From an uncultured Acetatifactor sp. (GTDB lineage Bacteria > Bacillota > Clostridia > Lachnospirales > Lachnospiraceae): a stretch of DNA of 64,000 nucleotides. The DNA lies in assembly GCA_947581865.1 (NCBI GenBank), contig CANPWA010000011.1:1-64000 (forward strand). The letters are read 5' to 3'. Shown here piece by piece: positions 1 to 8,324 of the stretch (position 1 is its first letter; each line of letters begins with the position of its first letter). The translations under genes were made by a program, and so were the position numbers. The notes under the pieces are model-generated. The model saw nothing but the letters and a program-made list of their open reading frames with translations. It was not told the DNA's origin and ran no database searches.

Positions 1-98
1 TGTATACTGGTACAATAATACTGAGTTTTGACATTATTTACTCCTCAAGACTTGTCAGATAACTTTTTATTATCCATCACAAATTCAAATCCGCATGA

Positions 99-1019
99 TT
101 ATATTCTGAAATCCTTTCTTGGATGTTTTGTCATCAATATATCCCTTTGTTTGGATGTGGCAACATGTGTGTATATTTCTGTAATGTTGATGGAACTATG
201 TCCCAGCATTTCCTGAATATAGCGGATGTCTACATCTGCTTCCAGCAGACTGGTGGCAAATGTGTGGCGGAACATATGAGGAGTGATATGCATTTCTATT
301 GCTGCCAGGGAGGTGTATTTGTTGATCATTCTGCGGATTGCCTGATCGGATAATGCAATACCATTGTGATTTATAAAGAAAGGGGAGGATGGCTGCGAAA
401 GAAAAAGAAAGGTGTTTTTGTATTCAAAAAGAATTTTTATGACATCGTCGTTTCCTATCTGAATGATTCGTTCTTTGGAACCTTTGCCGTGGATCAGAAA
501 TTTGTGATCATATAGATCGACATCCTGTACTTGTAAAGAACATAATTCTGATATCCGCATTCCTGTGGCAAAAAGTGTTTCGGCAACGGCTGCATCCCGC
601 AGAGCATTGTTTTTTTGATAATCTGTCTTGGAAAGATAACGCTGTTTATATATGGTTGACAAAAATGTTTCAACAGTATGGAGGGGAATGGTTTTGGGAA
701 GTGTAATGGGTTCCCGAAATTTTACCCGTATTTTATTGAAAGGGTTTTTGTCAATTATTTCCTTATACTCCATATAATGAAAAAATGCCTTTAGTGATGC
801 GATTTTTCTTTTTGCTGTTTTGGGCTTGTATATCTGATGTAGTCTGGCAATGTAATTTTCCAAAATGTCCGGAGTGATTTCTGATATATCATCAACATCA
901 AGCCGGCTGATGAATTGTGAAAGATCGGTGCAATAGGCTTTTAGAGTTTTTGTATCCAGCCTTTTTTGGAATTGACAGAAATGTAGATATTTTTCAAAAT
1001 GTGTTTGTAAAGTGTTCAT
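99..1019 (-). CDS. Tyrosine recombinase (XerC/XerD-like integrase)
   Basis: Site-specific tyrosine recombinase of about 306 residues, the usual size of XerC/XerD. The N-terminal SAM-like (core-binding) domain covers roughly residues 5-90. The catalytic domain shows the arginine in GMRISEL, a lysine in HGKGSKER, the HMFRHTFA box (His and second Arg), LGHSS and the nucleophile tyrosine in EIYTHV, so the active site looks complete. I start it at the ATG at 1019, with AGGAGG 7 nt upstream; an upstream in-frame ATG at 1052 has no such site. It could be a chromosome-dimer resolvase or an orphan integrase. No att-like repeats or cargo genes were seen beside it, and sequence left of the window is unknown. 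The family call is firm; the exact role is open. Confidence 0.9.
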   Translation of the reverse strand: MNTLQTHFEKYLHFCQFQKRLDTKTLKAYCTDLSQFISRLDVDDISEITPDILENYIARLHQIYKPKTAKRKIASLKAFFHYMEYKEIIDKNPFNKIRVKFREPITLPKTIPLHTVETFLSTIYKQRYLSKTDYQKNNALRDAAVAETLFATGMRISELCSLQVQDVDLYDHKFLIHGKGSKERIIQIGNDDVIKILFEYKNTFLFLSQPSSPFFINHNGIALSDQAIRRMINKYTSLAAIEMHITPHMFRHTFATSLLEADVDIRYIQEMLGHSSINITEIYTHVATSKQRDILMTKHPRKDFRI

Positions 1020-1343
1020 CGTAAAACCTCCTTTTTTAAAGGTATATCGCAAGAAGAGACATTAAGCAAGGATTTCATTGTATAAACTGCGCTCTTTCGT
1101 AAACATCCGGTTTTTGTAAATATCTCTATGTCTGTCAAAGAGCAGGGGCAAAATTTTCGGATAAAATAACTTTTAGGGATTTACTGCTGTTACAACAAAA
1201 ATGTCAGGTAAAATACAATTTTTGACAGCTATTTTAAAAGGTTTTAAAATCGGGATCTGACCATGCTTTGCACCGGTCATTTCCACGCATAACTGCCCCC
1301 GCCGTCTCATACATTGTAAAAAAGATTCTTAAGGGGTATTCTT
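1020..1343. other. Intergenic region between the recombinase and spoIIID
   Basis: AT-rich divergent spacer. Its left edge holds the ribosome site of the minus-strand recombinase. Its right end holds a sigma-E-like promoter and the SpoIIID ribosome site. No open frame with convincing coding character and no strong terminator hairpin were seen in the middle. Confidence 0.5.
1287..1315 (+). promoter_or_regulatory. Sigma-E-like promoter of spoIIID
   Basis: GCATAAC (1287-1293), a 14-nt spacer and CATACATT (1308-1315) resemble the mother-cell sigma-E consensus (KMATATT, 14-15 nt, CATACANT). The -10 matches fully and the -35 at five of seven positions. In Bacillus spoIIID is known to be sigma-E dependent, which supports the call. 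The site lies about 30 nt before the start codon. Confidence 0.55.
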
Positions 1344-1607
1344 TTGAAGGATTATATCGAGGAACGAGCAGTGTCGATTGCCAATTATATTATCGATTAC
1401 AATGCGACAGTGAGGCAGACCGCGAAAAATTTCGGCGTGTCAAAGTCAACCGTACATAAGGATGTGACCGACAGATTGGTACAGATCAACCCCGCGCTGG
1501 CAGCGCAGGCGAGAAAGGTGCTGGATGTGAACAAATCGGAGAGGCATATTCGGGGAGGTATGGCGACCAAGGAGAAGTATCTGCACAAATATCCGCAGGG
1601 ACAGTGA
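1344..1607 (+). CDS. spoIIID: Stage III sporulation regulator SpoIIID
   Basis: Small DNA-binding protein of 87 residues that activates and represses many genes in the mother cell during sporulation. The helix-turn-helix is visible at about residues 23-45 (VRQTAKNFGVSKSTVHKDV), followed by the basic C-terminal tail (HIRGGMATKEKYLHKY) typical of the family. Translation starts at a TTG: AAGGGG lies 6-7 nt upstream, and no ATG fits before the first conserved residues. A sigma-E-like promoter precedes it and a terminator follows, so it looks monocistronic. Its presence shows the organism can, or recently could, form endospores. Confidence 0.95.
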   Translation: MKDYIEERAVSIANYIIDYNATVRQTAKNFGVSKSTVHKDVTDRLVQINPALAAQARKVLDVNKSERHIRGGMATKEKYLHKYPQGQ

Positions 1608-1626
1608 GAAAGTACATATTGGGACG

Positions 1627-1659
1627 AAAACCACTGTGGGAAGCCGCGGTGGTTTTTTT
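1627..1659 (+). terminator. Terminator after spoIIID
   Basis: Inverted repeat AAAACCAC (1627-1634) and GTGGTTTT (1649-1656) running into a T tract; a GC-rich inner pairing is also possible. Confidence 0.75.
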
Positions 1660-1725
1660 GATGGAACGGTAATTACCTGCCGGTCGGTCTTCCGAAAAAA
1701 ATTACGGGATTAGCATAATTGAACA

Positions 1726-1754
1726 TTGATTATGTGGACGGAATAGTTTATAAT
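1726..1754 (+). promoter_or_regulatory. Sigma-A promoter of the dynamin-like gene
   Basis: TTGATT (1726-1731), 17 nt, TATAAT (1749-1754). It lies inside the longest possible reading frame of the next gene and therefore supports the downstream ATG at 1815 as the true start. Confidence 0.75.
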
Positions 1755-1814
1755 ATAGATAGTTTTAATCTGGGGTGGAAGGCGGTTTCGCTTCAGACGA
1801 TATGGGAGGTAGGC

Positions 1815-4295
1815 ATGAATAAACAGGTTTTACAGATGAAATATCATCCGGCCAAGAAGGAAGTGGAATTTCACCGTTTCCAAAACGGACAGGAGATTGC
1901 CATTAAAAGTGACAGTCGCCTCATGTATTATATGAATTTAAAAGGCAATTTTGTCCTGCAGGATCACGGGAATGCCTTTTTTGAAGATATTGTCAATGCG
2001 TTTGACGGCATGAAGGAAATAGAGATGCAGGTTGTCACTACGCAGATGGACTATGAAGATTTCGTACAGATGGTCGAATATTATAATGCCGACTCTGATG
2101 TGTGCAAGATCACGCCTACCTTGATAGCGGAGCTGCCGGATATGGCACATACCTTTGACGAAGTCAAGAAATATGGTGAACAGGCTGCTGAGATTTTGCG
2201 CAAGCACAGACAGAATCTTTTTGAGATTCCCTTGGAGAATGAGAATGTCAGGAAGAGCGCCGAGAGTTTTGCGGAGCAGATTGACGAGGAGAGAAGGAAT
2301 ATCCACGATAAGATTGACAGCCTCAAGGACAATGCGGTGAGCCTCTGCTTTACGGGTGTGTACAGTGCGGGCAAATCCACACTGATCAATGCCCTGCTGG
2401 GGTATAAGATCCTTCCCGAGAAGATCACCTCCGAGACCGCGAAGATGTTCTGCATCTCCAGCCCGAAGCCCGGCGAGAATGTCACCATCAGTTTTGAGAT
2501 CAACGGGACGCACTCTGTGCTGCAATGGAATAAAATTCAGTCCGGTTTTGAGTTTGCAGAGGGACCTCATGAAAATGAGTCCAAGACCAAGATCCAGCTG
2601 GAAGTCAACAGGGTGTGCGACGAGCAGTATATGCAGCATGACCAGATCCGTGCGATCCTGACGATGCTCAACGGCATGGATAATGTGTCCGCGGATATCC
2701 GGATCAGATTCCCGGTTGCGCTGGACAGCGCGAATGTGCAGTATGTCATTTACGACACGCCGGGAACGGACAGTAATTATGCGGAGCATCAGACGGTGCT
2801 GATGGATGCGCTGTCCGAGCAGAAACAGTCCATCCTGATTTTCGTCGCAGCCCCCAACAAGACGGAGGGAAGCGGCAACAATGCGCTGTTAAAGTATCTG
2901 AAGGAAGCCGAGGAAAAGAACAGCAAGACCAGTATCGACATCGGGCGTTCCCTGTTCGTCATCAACTGGTCCGACAGTATTGACTCGGATGCGCGGAGGG
3001 ACTTACAGCACGAGGAGATCAAGTACAAGGACGATGATGCGTTCTCTATCAGGCTGGCAGACAAAAAGTTGTTTTTTATTTCCGCAAGATTTGGCTATGC
3101 GGCGAGAGCGGTGAGAAATAAGATCGCTTCCGAGAAGGATCAGTCTGATTTCAATAAGGGGCTTGCCAATATGACGGACAAATTCGGCGGCTACTGTTAC
3201 AGGGAAAACCGCTGCGCCATGTCTGAGTTTGCCACCAACCGCATGAATGAGCGTTGTGAGGAGGCGCTGAGAGACGCCCAGGAGAGAAAGGATGACATTT
3301 CTGTACTGGAGGTGGCAGCCGGGCTGTATGCTTTGGAAAGTGAAATCCTGCAGTACGGCGAAAAGTATGCGTCCGCTGTGAAGGCATCCGCGATTATTGA
3401 CAGCGTGGATAAGGCGCTCTCCAAGCTGAGCAATCGTGCGGTGTCTCTGCGCGAGAGCAACCGTGAAGAGATCAAGGCGATTGAGAAAAATATCATTGAA
3501 CTGAGAAGGACTATCAACGAGGCGATTGAGAGATCCTATAATGAATCCTCCATACCGGAAAATATGCCGCTCCCAGAGGAAGCCAGCAGGACGCTGGGGC
3601 TGGACAGGGGGACGCTCTACAGTTCGATCGTGGGAAATACAAAAAACTATATGGACAGGGAATTGCGAGGCTGGTTTCTTGGCTTGCTCGGAAGGGTAAA
3701 GGTGAAAGACCGTGATAAGGACAATGTCCGCGACATGATCAACCGCGCCATCGATGAGTACACGGATCAGTTTTTGACCCAGAGAAAGATCCTGCTTGAG
3801 AGTCAGAGGGATATTTTCATGGATGCCGTGAAAAACACGATCATGGACAACGGAAATATCAGTAAGGCGGCGAAGAAGTTTTTCCTGGATGTGCCTGTGC
3901 CGCAGGTGGTGAAGCCTGGTATCACGAACTGGGGAGAATTGTACGATTCCCATTGCCGGACGGAAAAGTTTTTGATGTTTAAGGGTGAATATCTGGATAA
4001 AGCGGGATTCATTCAGGATGTGGAAAAGATGCTGGTGGAGATTGCGGACAGTATGTGCACGGACTACAGCAGGGATTACCGCAACGCTTTGGAGTCGCTT
4101 TTGATGCAGATCAAAACACAGTTTGAGGAAAATCTGGACACCTATTCCCTGTATATGAAAGCTATGGTGGAGAGCCGTGACGCGATGCAGGATCTGGGAG
4201 ACAGAGTGGCGGATGTAGCGACGGAGCTGTTTGACTGTCAGAAACAGTTGAACGATATTATCTGGAATCTGAGGCTGACATCCTTCTGGCTGTAA
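1815..4295 (+). CDS. Dynamin-family (bacterial dynamin-like) large GTPase
   Basis: Large GTPase of 826 residues. The G domain shows the P-loop GVYSAGKST near residues 181-189, the DTPG box (G3) near residue 313, and NWSD near residue 380 in the position of the usual G4 motif. Long helical segments follow, with an internal stretch of basic and acidic residues typical of dynamin stalks. Family members bind and remodel membranes or act in stress and phage defence; which applies here cannot be read from sequence. There is no clear transmembrane helix. Start: GGGAGG 4 nt before ATG 1815, with a promoter at 1726-1754. Strong terminators on both sides make it a single-gene unit. Bacterial dynamins often occur in pairs, but only one is present here. 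Confidence 0.85.
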   Translation: MNKQVLQMKYHPAKKEVEFHRFQNGQEIAIKSDSRLMYYMNLKGNFVLQDHGNAFFEDIVNAFDGMKEIEMQVVTTQMDYEDFVQMVEYYNADSDVCKITPTLIAELPDMAHTFDEVKKYGEQAAEILRKHRQNLFEIPLENENVRKSAESFAEQIDEERRNIHDKIDSLKDNAVSLCFTGVYSAGKSTLINALLGYKILPEKITSETAKMFCISSPKPGENVTISFEINGTHSVLQWNKIQSGFEFAEGPHENESKTKIQLEVNRVCDEQYMQHDQIRAILTMLNGMDNVSADIRIRFPVALDSANVQYVIYDTPGTDSNYAEHQTVLMDALSEQKQSILIFVAAPNKTEGSGNNALLKYLKEAEEKNSKTSIDIGRSLFVINWSDSIDSDARRDLQHEEIKYKDDDAFSIRLADKKLFFISARFGYAARAVRNKIASEKDQSDFNKGLANMTDKFGGYCYRENRCAMSEFATNRMNERCEEALRDAQERKDDISVLEVAAGLYALESEILQYGEKYASAVKASAIIDSVDKALSKLSNRAVSLRESNREEIKAIEKNIIELRRTINEAIERSYNESSIPENMPLPEEASRTLGLDRGTLYSSIVGNTKNYMDRELRGWFLGLLGRVKVKDRDKDNVRDMINRAIDEYTDQFLTQRKILLESQRDIFMDAVKNTIMDNGNISKAAKKFFLDVPVPQVVKPGITNWGELYDSHCRTEKFLMFKGEYLDKAGFIQDVEKMLVEIADSMCTDYSRDYRNALESLLMQIKTQFEENLDTYSLYMKAMVESRDAMQDLGDRVADVATELFDCQKQLNDIIWNLRLTSFWL

Positions 4296-4328
4296 GGCAG
4301 CGGATTTATTGAATACTATGAAGGGACG

Positions 4329-4360
4329 AAAAGGCACAGCCGGCTGGCTGTGCCTTTTTA
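4329..4360 (+). terminator. Terminator after the dynamin-like gene
   Basis: Perfect 11-bp stem AAGGCACAGCC (4331-4341) and GGCTGTGCCTT (4346-4356) with a 4-nt loop and a following T run. Confidence 0.9.
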
Positions 4361-4414
4361 TCGGACAGAGCATATCTCCGATCATAATATCTTCTGCGAA
4401 AAGAGAAAGTCATC

Positions 4415-4444
4415 TTGTGGGACACAGGGGTTATGCGATATAAT
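4415..4444 (+). promoter_or_regulatory. Promoter of the VWA-MoxR-LRR operon
   Basis: TTGTGG (4415-4420), 18 nt, TATAAT (4439-4444), about 30 nt before the VWA gene start. Confidence 0.55.
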
Positions 4445-4475
4445 AAATAAAATATGTTAAAAAACAGGAGCCGGT

Positions 4476-5765
4476 ATGGAAGCGGACGCAAAGAAGGTAT
4501 CCTCCCTTTCCAATCAAATATTGCAGTTGATCCACGATGACCTGTTGATCCATCTGCGCTTTCTGGACACGGCGCTCGCCAGACTTCCCTGGCAGGAGCG
4601 GGCGGGGATCGGGTGCATGGCGACAGACGGAGCGGTGTGTTATTATGATCCTGTCTGGCTGTTAAAACTTTATCGTGACAACAGCCGGCTGGCATCACGG
4701 ATTTATCTGCACATGCTTCTTCACTGTGTGTTTTCCCACAGCTTCCAGTATGATAAGCTGGAGACCGGTCTGTGGGACCTTGCGGCAGATGTGGCGGTGG
4801 AGAATGTGATCCTGGGCTTGGAGCTGTCCGGGGTGACGCTGGATCAGGACGCGGACAGCAGGCGGAAACTGGAGATCTTAAAGGAGGATATCGGTCCGCT
4901 CACGGCAGAGCGCATTTATCGCTATCTGCGGCACAATCCCATCACGTCCCGGGAGCGGGAGGAGTGGATCCGGCTGTTTCAAAAGGACATTCACAGTCTG
5001 TGGAAGCCGGCGGAAAATATAGAGATGACGCTGGAGCAGTGGAAGAAGATCAGCGAGCGCATCAGGGCGGATTTAAAGTCTTTTACCAGGGCGAAATCCG
5101 GCGCGGAGACGCTGGAACGCAATCTGGAGGAGGCTGCCAGGGACAAATATGACTATGGCGAAATCCTCCGAAGGTTTACGGTGGCGGGGGAGGATATCCG
5201 GGTAAACGATGAGGAGTTTGACTATATCTATTATACCTACGGGCTGGAGCATTACGGGAATCTCCCCCTGATCGAGCCGCTGGAATACAAGGAGACGCAT
5301 AAGGTCAAGGAATTTGTGATCGCCATCGATACCTCCGCCTCCTGCCGGGGCCCGGTGGTCAAGGCGTTCCTGCAGAAGACCTATTCCATTTTAAAGGGAA
5401 CGGAGAATTTTTTTCACAGGATCAATGTGCATATCATACAGTGCGACAATGAAGTGCGAAGCGATACCAGGATCACCGGGGACGACGATTTTGAGAACTT
5501 CATGAGATACGGAAAACTCACCGGATTCGGCGCCACGGATTTCCGCCCGGTCTTCGATTATCTGGAGGAGCTGAGGGCACAGGGGGAGTTTGAGAATCTT
5601 AAAGGTCTGATCTATTTTACGGACGGCTATGGGATCTACCCGGAGCGCAGACCGGATTATGAGGTGATCTTTGCTTTCCTGGACGAGGATGAGAACAGGG
5701 GACCGGTTCCGCCCTGGAGCAGGAAGGTGGTGCTGGAGAGTGACGAGTTGGAGGACGAAGCGTGA
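4476..5765 (+). CDS. VWA-like / putative metallopeptidase domain protein (DUF2201 type)
   Basis: 429 residues in two parts. The N-terminal part resembles the putative metallopeptidase domain (DUF2201), with a helix carrying HMLLHCVFSH near residues 77-86 in place of a zinc-protease HExxH. The C-terminal part is a von Willebrand A-like domain with a MIDAS-like set: DTSAS near residue 285, a Thr in GFGATDF and Asp in YFTDGYG. The ATG follows AGGAG. The stop overlaps the GTG of the next gene, so the two are translationally coupled. VWA proteins coupled to MoxR ATPases usually act together as chaperone-like machines that insert cofactors or remodel complexes. The target here is unknown. Confidence 0.8.
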   Translation: MEADAKKVSSLSNQILQLIHDDLLIHLRFLDTALARLPWQERAGIGCMATDGAVCYYDPVWLLKLYRDNSRLASRIYLHMLLHCVFSHSFQYDKLETGLWDLAADVAVENVILGLELSGVTLDQDADSRRKLEILKEDIGPLTAERIYRYLRHNPITSREREEWIRLFQKDIHSLWKPAENIEMTLEQWKKISERIRADLKSFTRAKSGAETLERNLEEAARDKYDYGEILRRFTVAGEDIRVNDEEFDYIYYTYGLEHYGNLPLIEPLEYKETHKVKEFVIAIDTSASCRGPVVKAFLQKTYSILKGTENFFHRINVHIIQCDNEVRSDTRITGDDDFENFMRYGKLTGFGATDFRPVFDYLEELRAQGEFENLKGLIYFTDGYGIYPERRPDYEVIFAFLDEDENRGPVPPWSRKVVLESDELEDEA

Positions 5766-7276
5766 ACATTAAGCAGGCAAAGGAATATATCAAGGATTCC
5801 GTAAATCTTTATCTGAAGAAAAACGAATTTGGGGAGTACCGCGTGCCGGTGGTAAGGCAGAGACCCATCTTTCTGCTGGGGGCGCCGGGCATTGGCAAGA
5901 CGGCCATCATGGAGCAGATCGCGCAGGAGCTTGGGATCGCCCTGGTCTCCTACTCCATGACCCATCACACCAGGCAGTCCGCTCTGGGGCTGCCCTATAT
6001 TACGGAGAAAGTTTACGGCGGGAAGAAATACAGTGTTTCGGAGTACACCATGAGCGAGATCATCGCGGCTGTCTATGACACCATGGAGGAGAGCGGCATC
6101 CGGGAGGGCATTCTGTTTCTGGACGAGATCAACTGTGTGTCCGAGACCCTTGCCCCGTCCATGCTGCAATTTCTGCAGTACAAAGTGTTCGGACGCCATC
6201 AGGTGCCGGAGGGCTGGGTCATCGTCACGGCGGGCAATCCCCCGGAGTACAATAAATCGGTGCGGGAGTTTGATGTGGTGACGCTGGACAGACTGAAGAT
6301 CCTGGAGGTGGAGCCGGATCTGCGCATTTGGCGGGAGTATGCCAGAGAGCGGGAGATCCATCCGGCGGTGCTGAATTTCCTGGAGTTAAAAAAGGAGTAT
6401 TTTTATTCCGTGGAAATGACTGCACGGGGGCGCAGTTATGTGACCGGGAGAGGCTGGGAGGATCTGTCGCAGATGCTCTTTCTCTACGAGGAGGACGGCA
6501 TGGGCGTGGAGGAGAGCCTTGTGGGGCAGTATATCCGCAATGAGAGGATCGTGAAAGAATTTACTGCCTATTATGATCTGTTCAACAAATATAAGAAAGA
6601 TTACCATATCAATGAAATACTGGAGGGGCGCGCTCCCGTGCAGGCGATCGCCCGGGCGAAGGAGGCCGCTTTTGACGAGAGGCTTTCCCTATTGGGGATG
6701 CTGCTTGACAGGGTGCAGGCGGACATGAGGGATGTGGTGGAGCAGGGAGCGTACCTGGCGGATCTGCGCGCGCCTTTAAAGACCCTGAAGGAAAAAGCTC
6801 CCGGAATGCAGGTGGAGCAGACCGTGGCGCTTCTGGATGCCTTCTCGGAGGGCCGAAAGAAGCTGCTGGAGAATCTGCGCACCGCAAATTCTCTGTCGGA
6901 TACGGACCGGAAACGCCATCAGAAGGTGATCCGTTTCCTGGAGGAGTGCAGGAAAGAGATCTACACAGGCGATGCGGCTTCCGGTGAGGAGGCGTTTGCC
7001 CGGCTGAAGGAAAAGTTTGATGCCGCGGTGGCGGGGATGAAGCAGGAGACCGCAAGGGTCCAGGGGGAACTCTCCGCGCTGTTTGCCTTTGCGGAGGAAG
7101 CCTTTGCCCAGGGGAATGAACTGCTCATCCTGGTGACGGAGCTTACCGTGAACACCGCCAGCGCGCAGTTTATCGCGTCCTTCGGCTGCCCCGAGTACCA
7201 GAGGCACAACCGGGAGCTTATGCTGGGAGAACGCGGGGATGACATCCGGGCGCAGATCGATCTGCTGGGGCTGTAG
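5762..7276 (+). CDS. MoxR-family AAA+ ATPase
   Basis: AAA+ ATPase of 504 residues. Walker A is GAPGIGKT (near residues 40-47), Walker B is ILFLDEIN (near 118-125), and a sensor-1 Asn lies in TAGNPPEYN. After the AAA+ core (to about residue 240) comes a long helical, charged C-terminal half, longer than simple MoxR proteins of about 320 residues. Translation starts at GTG 5762, which overlaps the TGA of the VWA gene by 4 nt, a classic coupled MoxR-VWA pair. Likely function, by family knowledge: ATP-driven remodelling of a partner complex together with the VWA protein. Confidence 0.88.
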   Translation: MNIKQAKEYIKDSVNLYLKKNEFGEYRVPVVRQRPIFLLGAPGIGKTAIMEQIAQELGIALVSYSMTHHTRQSALGLPYITEKVYGGKKYSVSEYTMSEIIAAVYDTMEESGIREGILFLDEINCVSETLAPSMLQFLQYKVFGRHQVPEGWVIVTAGNPPEYNKSVREFDVVTLDRLKILEVEPDLRIWREYAREREIHPAVLNFLELKKEYFYSVEMTARGRSYVTGRGWEDLSQMLFLYEEDGMGVEESLVGQYIRNERIVKEFTAYYDLFNKYKKDYHINEILEGRAPVQAIARAKEAAFDERLSLLGMLLDRVQADMRDVVEQGAYLADLRAPLKTLKEKAPGMQVEQTVALLDAFSEGRKKLLENLRTANSLSDTDRKRHQKVIRFLEECRKEIYTGDAASGEEAFARLKEKFDAAVAGMKQETARVQGELSALFAFAEEAFAQGNELLILVTELTVNTASAQFIASFGCPEYQRHNRELMLGERGDDIRAQIDLLGL

Positions 7277-7279
7277 GAG

Positions 7280-8230
7280 GTGAGTGAGCTGGCACAGGAA
7301 ATGGAGTATGAGATCCCGGGCGGCAGTCTGTATTATCTGACAGAATCCGGCAGAGGAAAAGATGACGGATATGTCATAATCACCCGTATGCAGGGTCCGG
7401 CGGGGGAACTGGAAATCCCGGAGAGGATTCAGGGGCTTCCCGTGAGAGTGATTGAGCGGAAGGCATTTTTGAGCAAAAAGAAGCTGAGGAAAGTGATCGT
7501 GCCCTCCGGCGTGACCGTGGTGGGGGACTGGGCATTCGCCTATTGTGACAGCCTGCATACGGTGCGGTTTAACCCTCCGCAGGGCAGTGGGAGCGGGACG
7601 ACGGTGACAGAGTCTTTGAATTTTGGCAGATCTGTCTTTATGGAATGTTCCTCGCTGCGCTATTTGTATGTGGGAGATCAAAAGGAGAGCACGGCGGCGC
7701 TTTTGGCGGCAGCGGTGACCACGGCGGGTGCGCCCTATCTGTTGGATGCGCGGGAGGCAGGCAGCAGGGAATGGCTGGAAAAATGGGATGCCAGAATGCT
7801 TGCGGTACTGGAAAGCGCGGACAATGAGGGGTATTCCAGACAGGTGCTGTGCGGCGAGGAGGACTATGGCAGCACGGATCTTTTGGCGTACGAGAGCGCG
7901 CAGCGCAAAATCAAGGTGCGGCTGCTTCTTCTGCGTCTTCTTTATCCCATAGGGCTGCGGGAGGAGCACCGATGCAGGCTGGAGAGTTATCTGCGGGAGC
8001 ATACGGCGGGCTGCGGGCAGGAGGAGACCTGGCAGGTGGTCCTTTCGGAGCACGGGGAGGACAGAGCCTGCTATCAGCTTTTTGCCGGGCTGGGCTGTAT
8101 CAATCCGGATAATTTTGACAAACTGTTATCAGATGTAGGACAGACCTGCCCTGAGTTGAAAGCATTTCTTCTGCGTTATAAAGAGGAAAATCTGGAGCAC
8201 CGGGATTTCTTTGCCGGGCTGGAGTTGTAG
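7280..8230 (+). CDS. Leucine-rich-repeat (BspA type) protein linked to MoxR/VWA
   Basis: About 316 residues. Residues 45-130 carry two to three BspA-type LRR_5 units: a conserved rise such as VIERKAFLSKKKLRKVIVP followed by GDWAFAYCDSLHTV. The C-terminal half is helical and unrecognised. No signal peptide or membrane segment was seen, so it should be cytoplasmic, unlike most BspA proteins. It sits 3 bp after the MoxR gene and is probably co-transcribed, perhaps as a binding or adaptor subunit. The start is uncertain. AGGAGG (7275-7280) overlaps the GTG at 7280, so an in-frame CTG at 7289 or ATG at 7301 are alternatives. Confidence 0.72.
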   Translation: MSELAQEMEYEIPGGSLYYLTESGRGKDDGYVIITRMQGPAGELEIPERIQGLPVRVIERKAFLSKKKLRKVIVPSGVTVVGDWAFAYCDSLHTVRFNPPQGSGSGTTVTESLNFGRSVFMECSSLRYLYVGDQKESTAALLAAAVTTAGAPYLLDAREAGSREWLEKWDARMLAVLESADNEGYSRQVLCGEEDYGSTDLLAYESAQRKIKVRLLLLRLLYPIGLREEHRCRLESYLREHTAGCGQEETWQVVLSEHGEDRACYQLFAGLGCINPDNFDKLLSDVGQTCPELKAFLLRYKEENLEHRDFFAGLEL

Positions 8231-8267
8231 ATAATTCTTAATTGTTTTTGAATATTTTACAAAAAAG

Positions 8268-8296
8268 CTGACGAAAAGGATCGTGTGTGCTATGCT
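8268..8296 (+). promoter_or_regulatory. Promoter of the UDP-sugar pyrophosphorylase gene
   Basis: CTGACG (8268-8273), 17 nt, TATGCT (8291-8296). It sits within the longest open frame of the gene and supports the later ATG at 8325. Confidence 0.6.
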
Positions 8297-8324
8297 TGAA
8301 AAAATATCAAGGAGTGAGAAGAAA

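Noticed and set aside
99..1340. Integrative element edge marked by the tyrosine recombinase
   Set aside because: No direct repeats, tRNA, excisionase or cargo genes were seen on the visible side; the gene next to it is a core sporulation regulator.
3003..4385. Long open frame on the minus strand opposite the dynamin gene
   Set aside because: It lies fully opposite a gene with clear motifs, has no ribosome site and shows a basic, His/Arg-rich composition typical of antisense frames.
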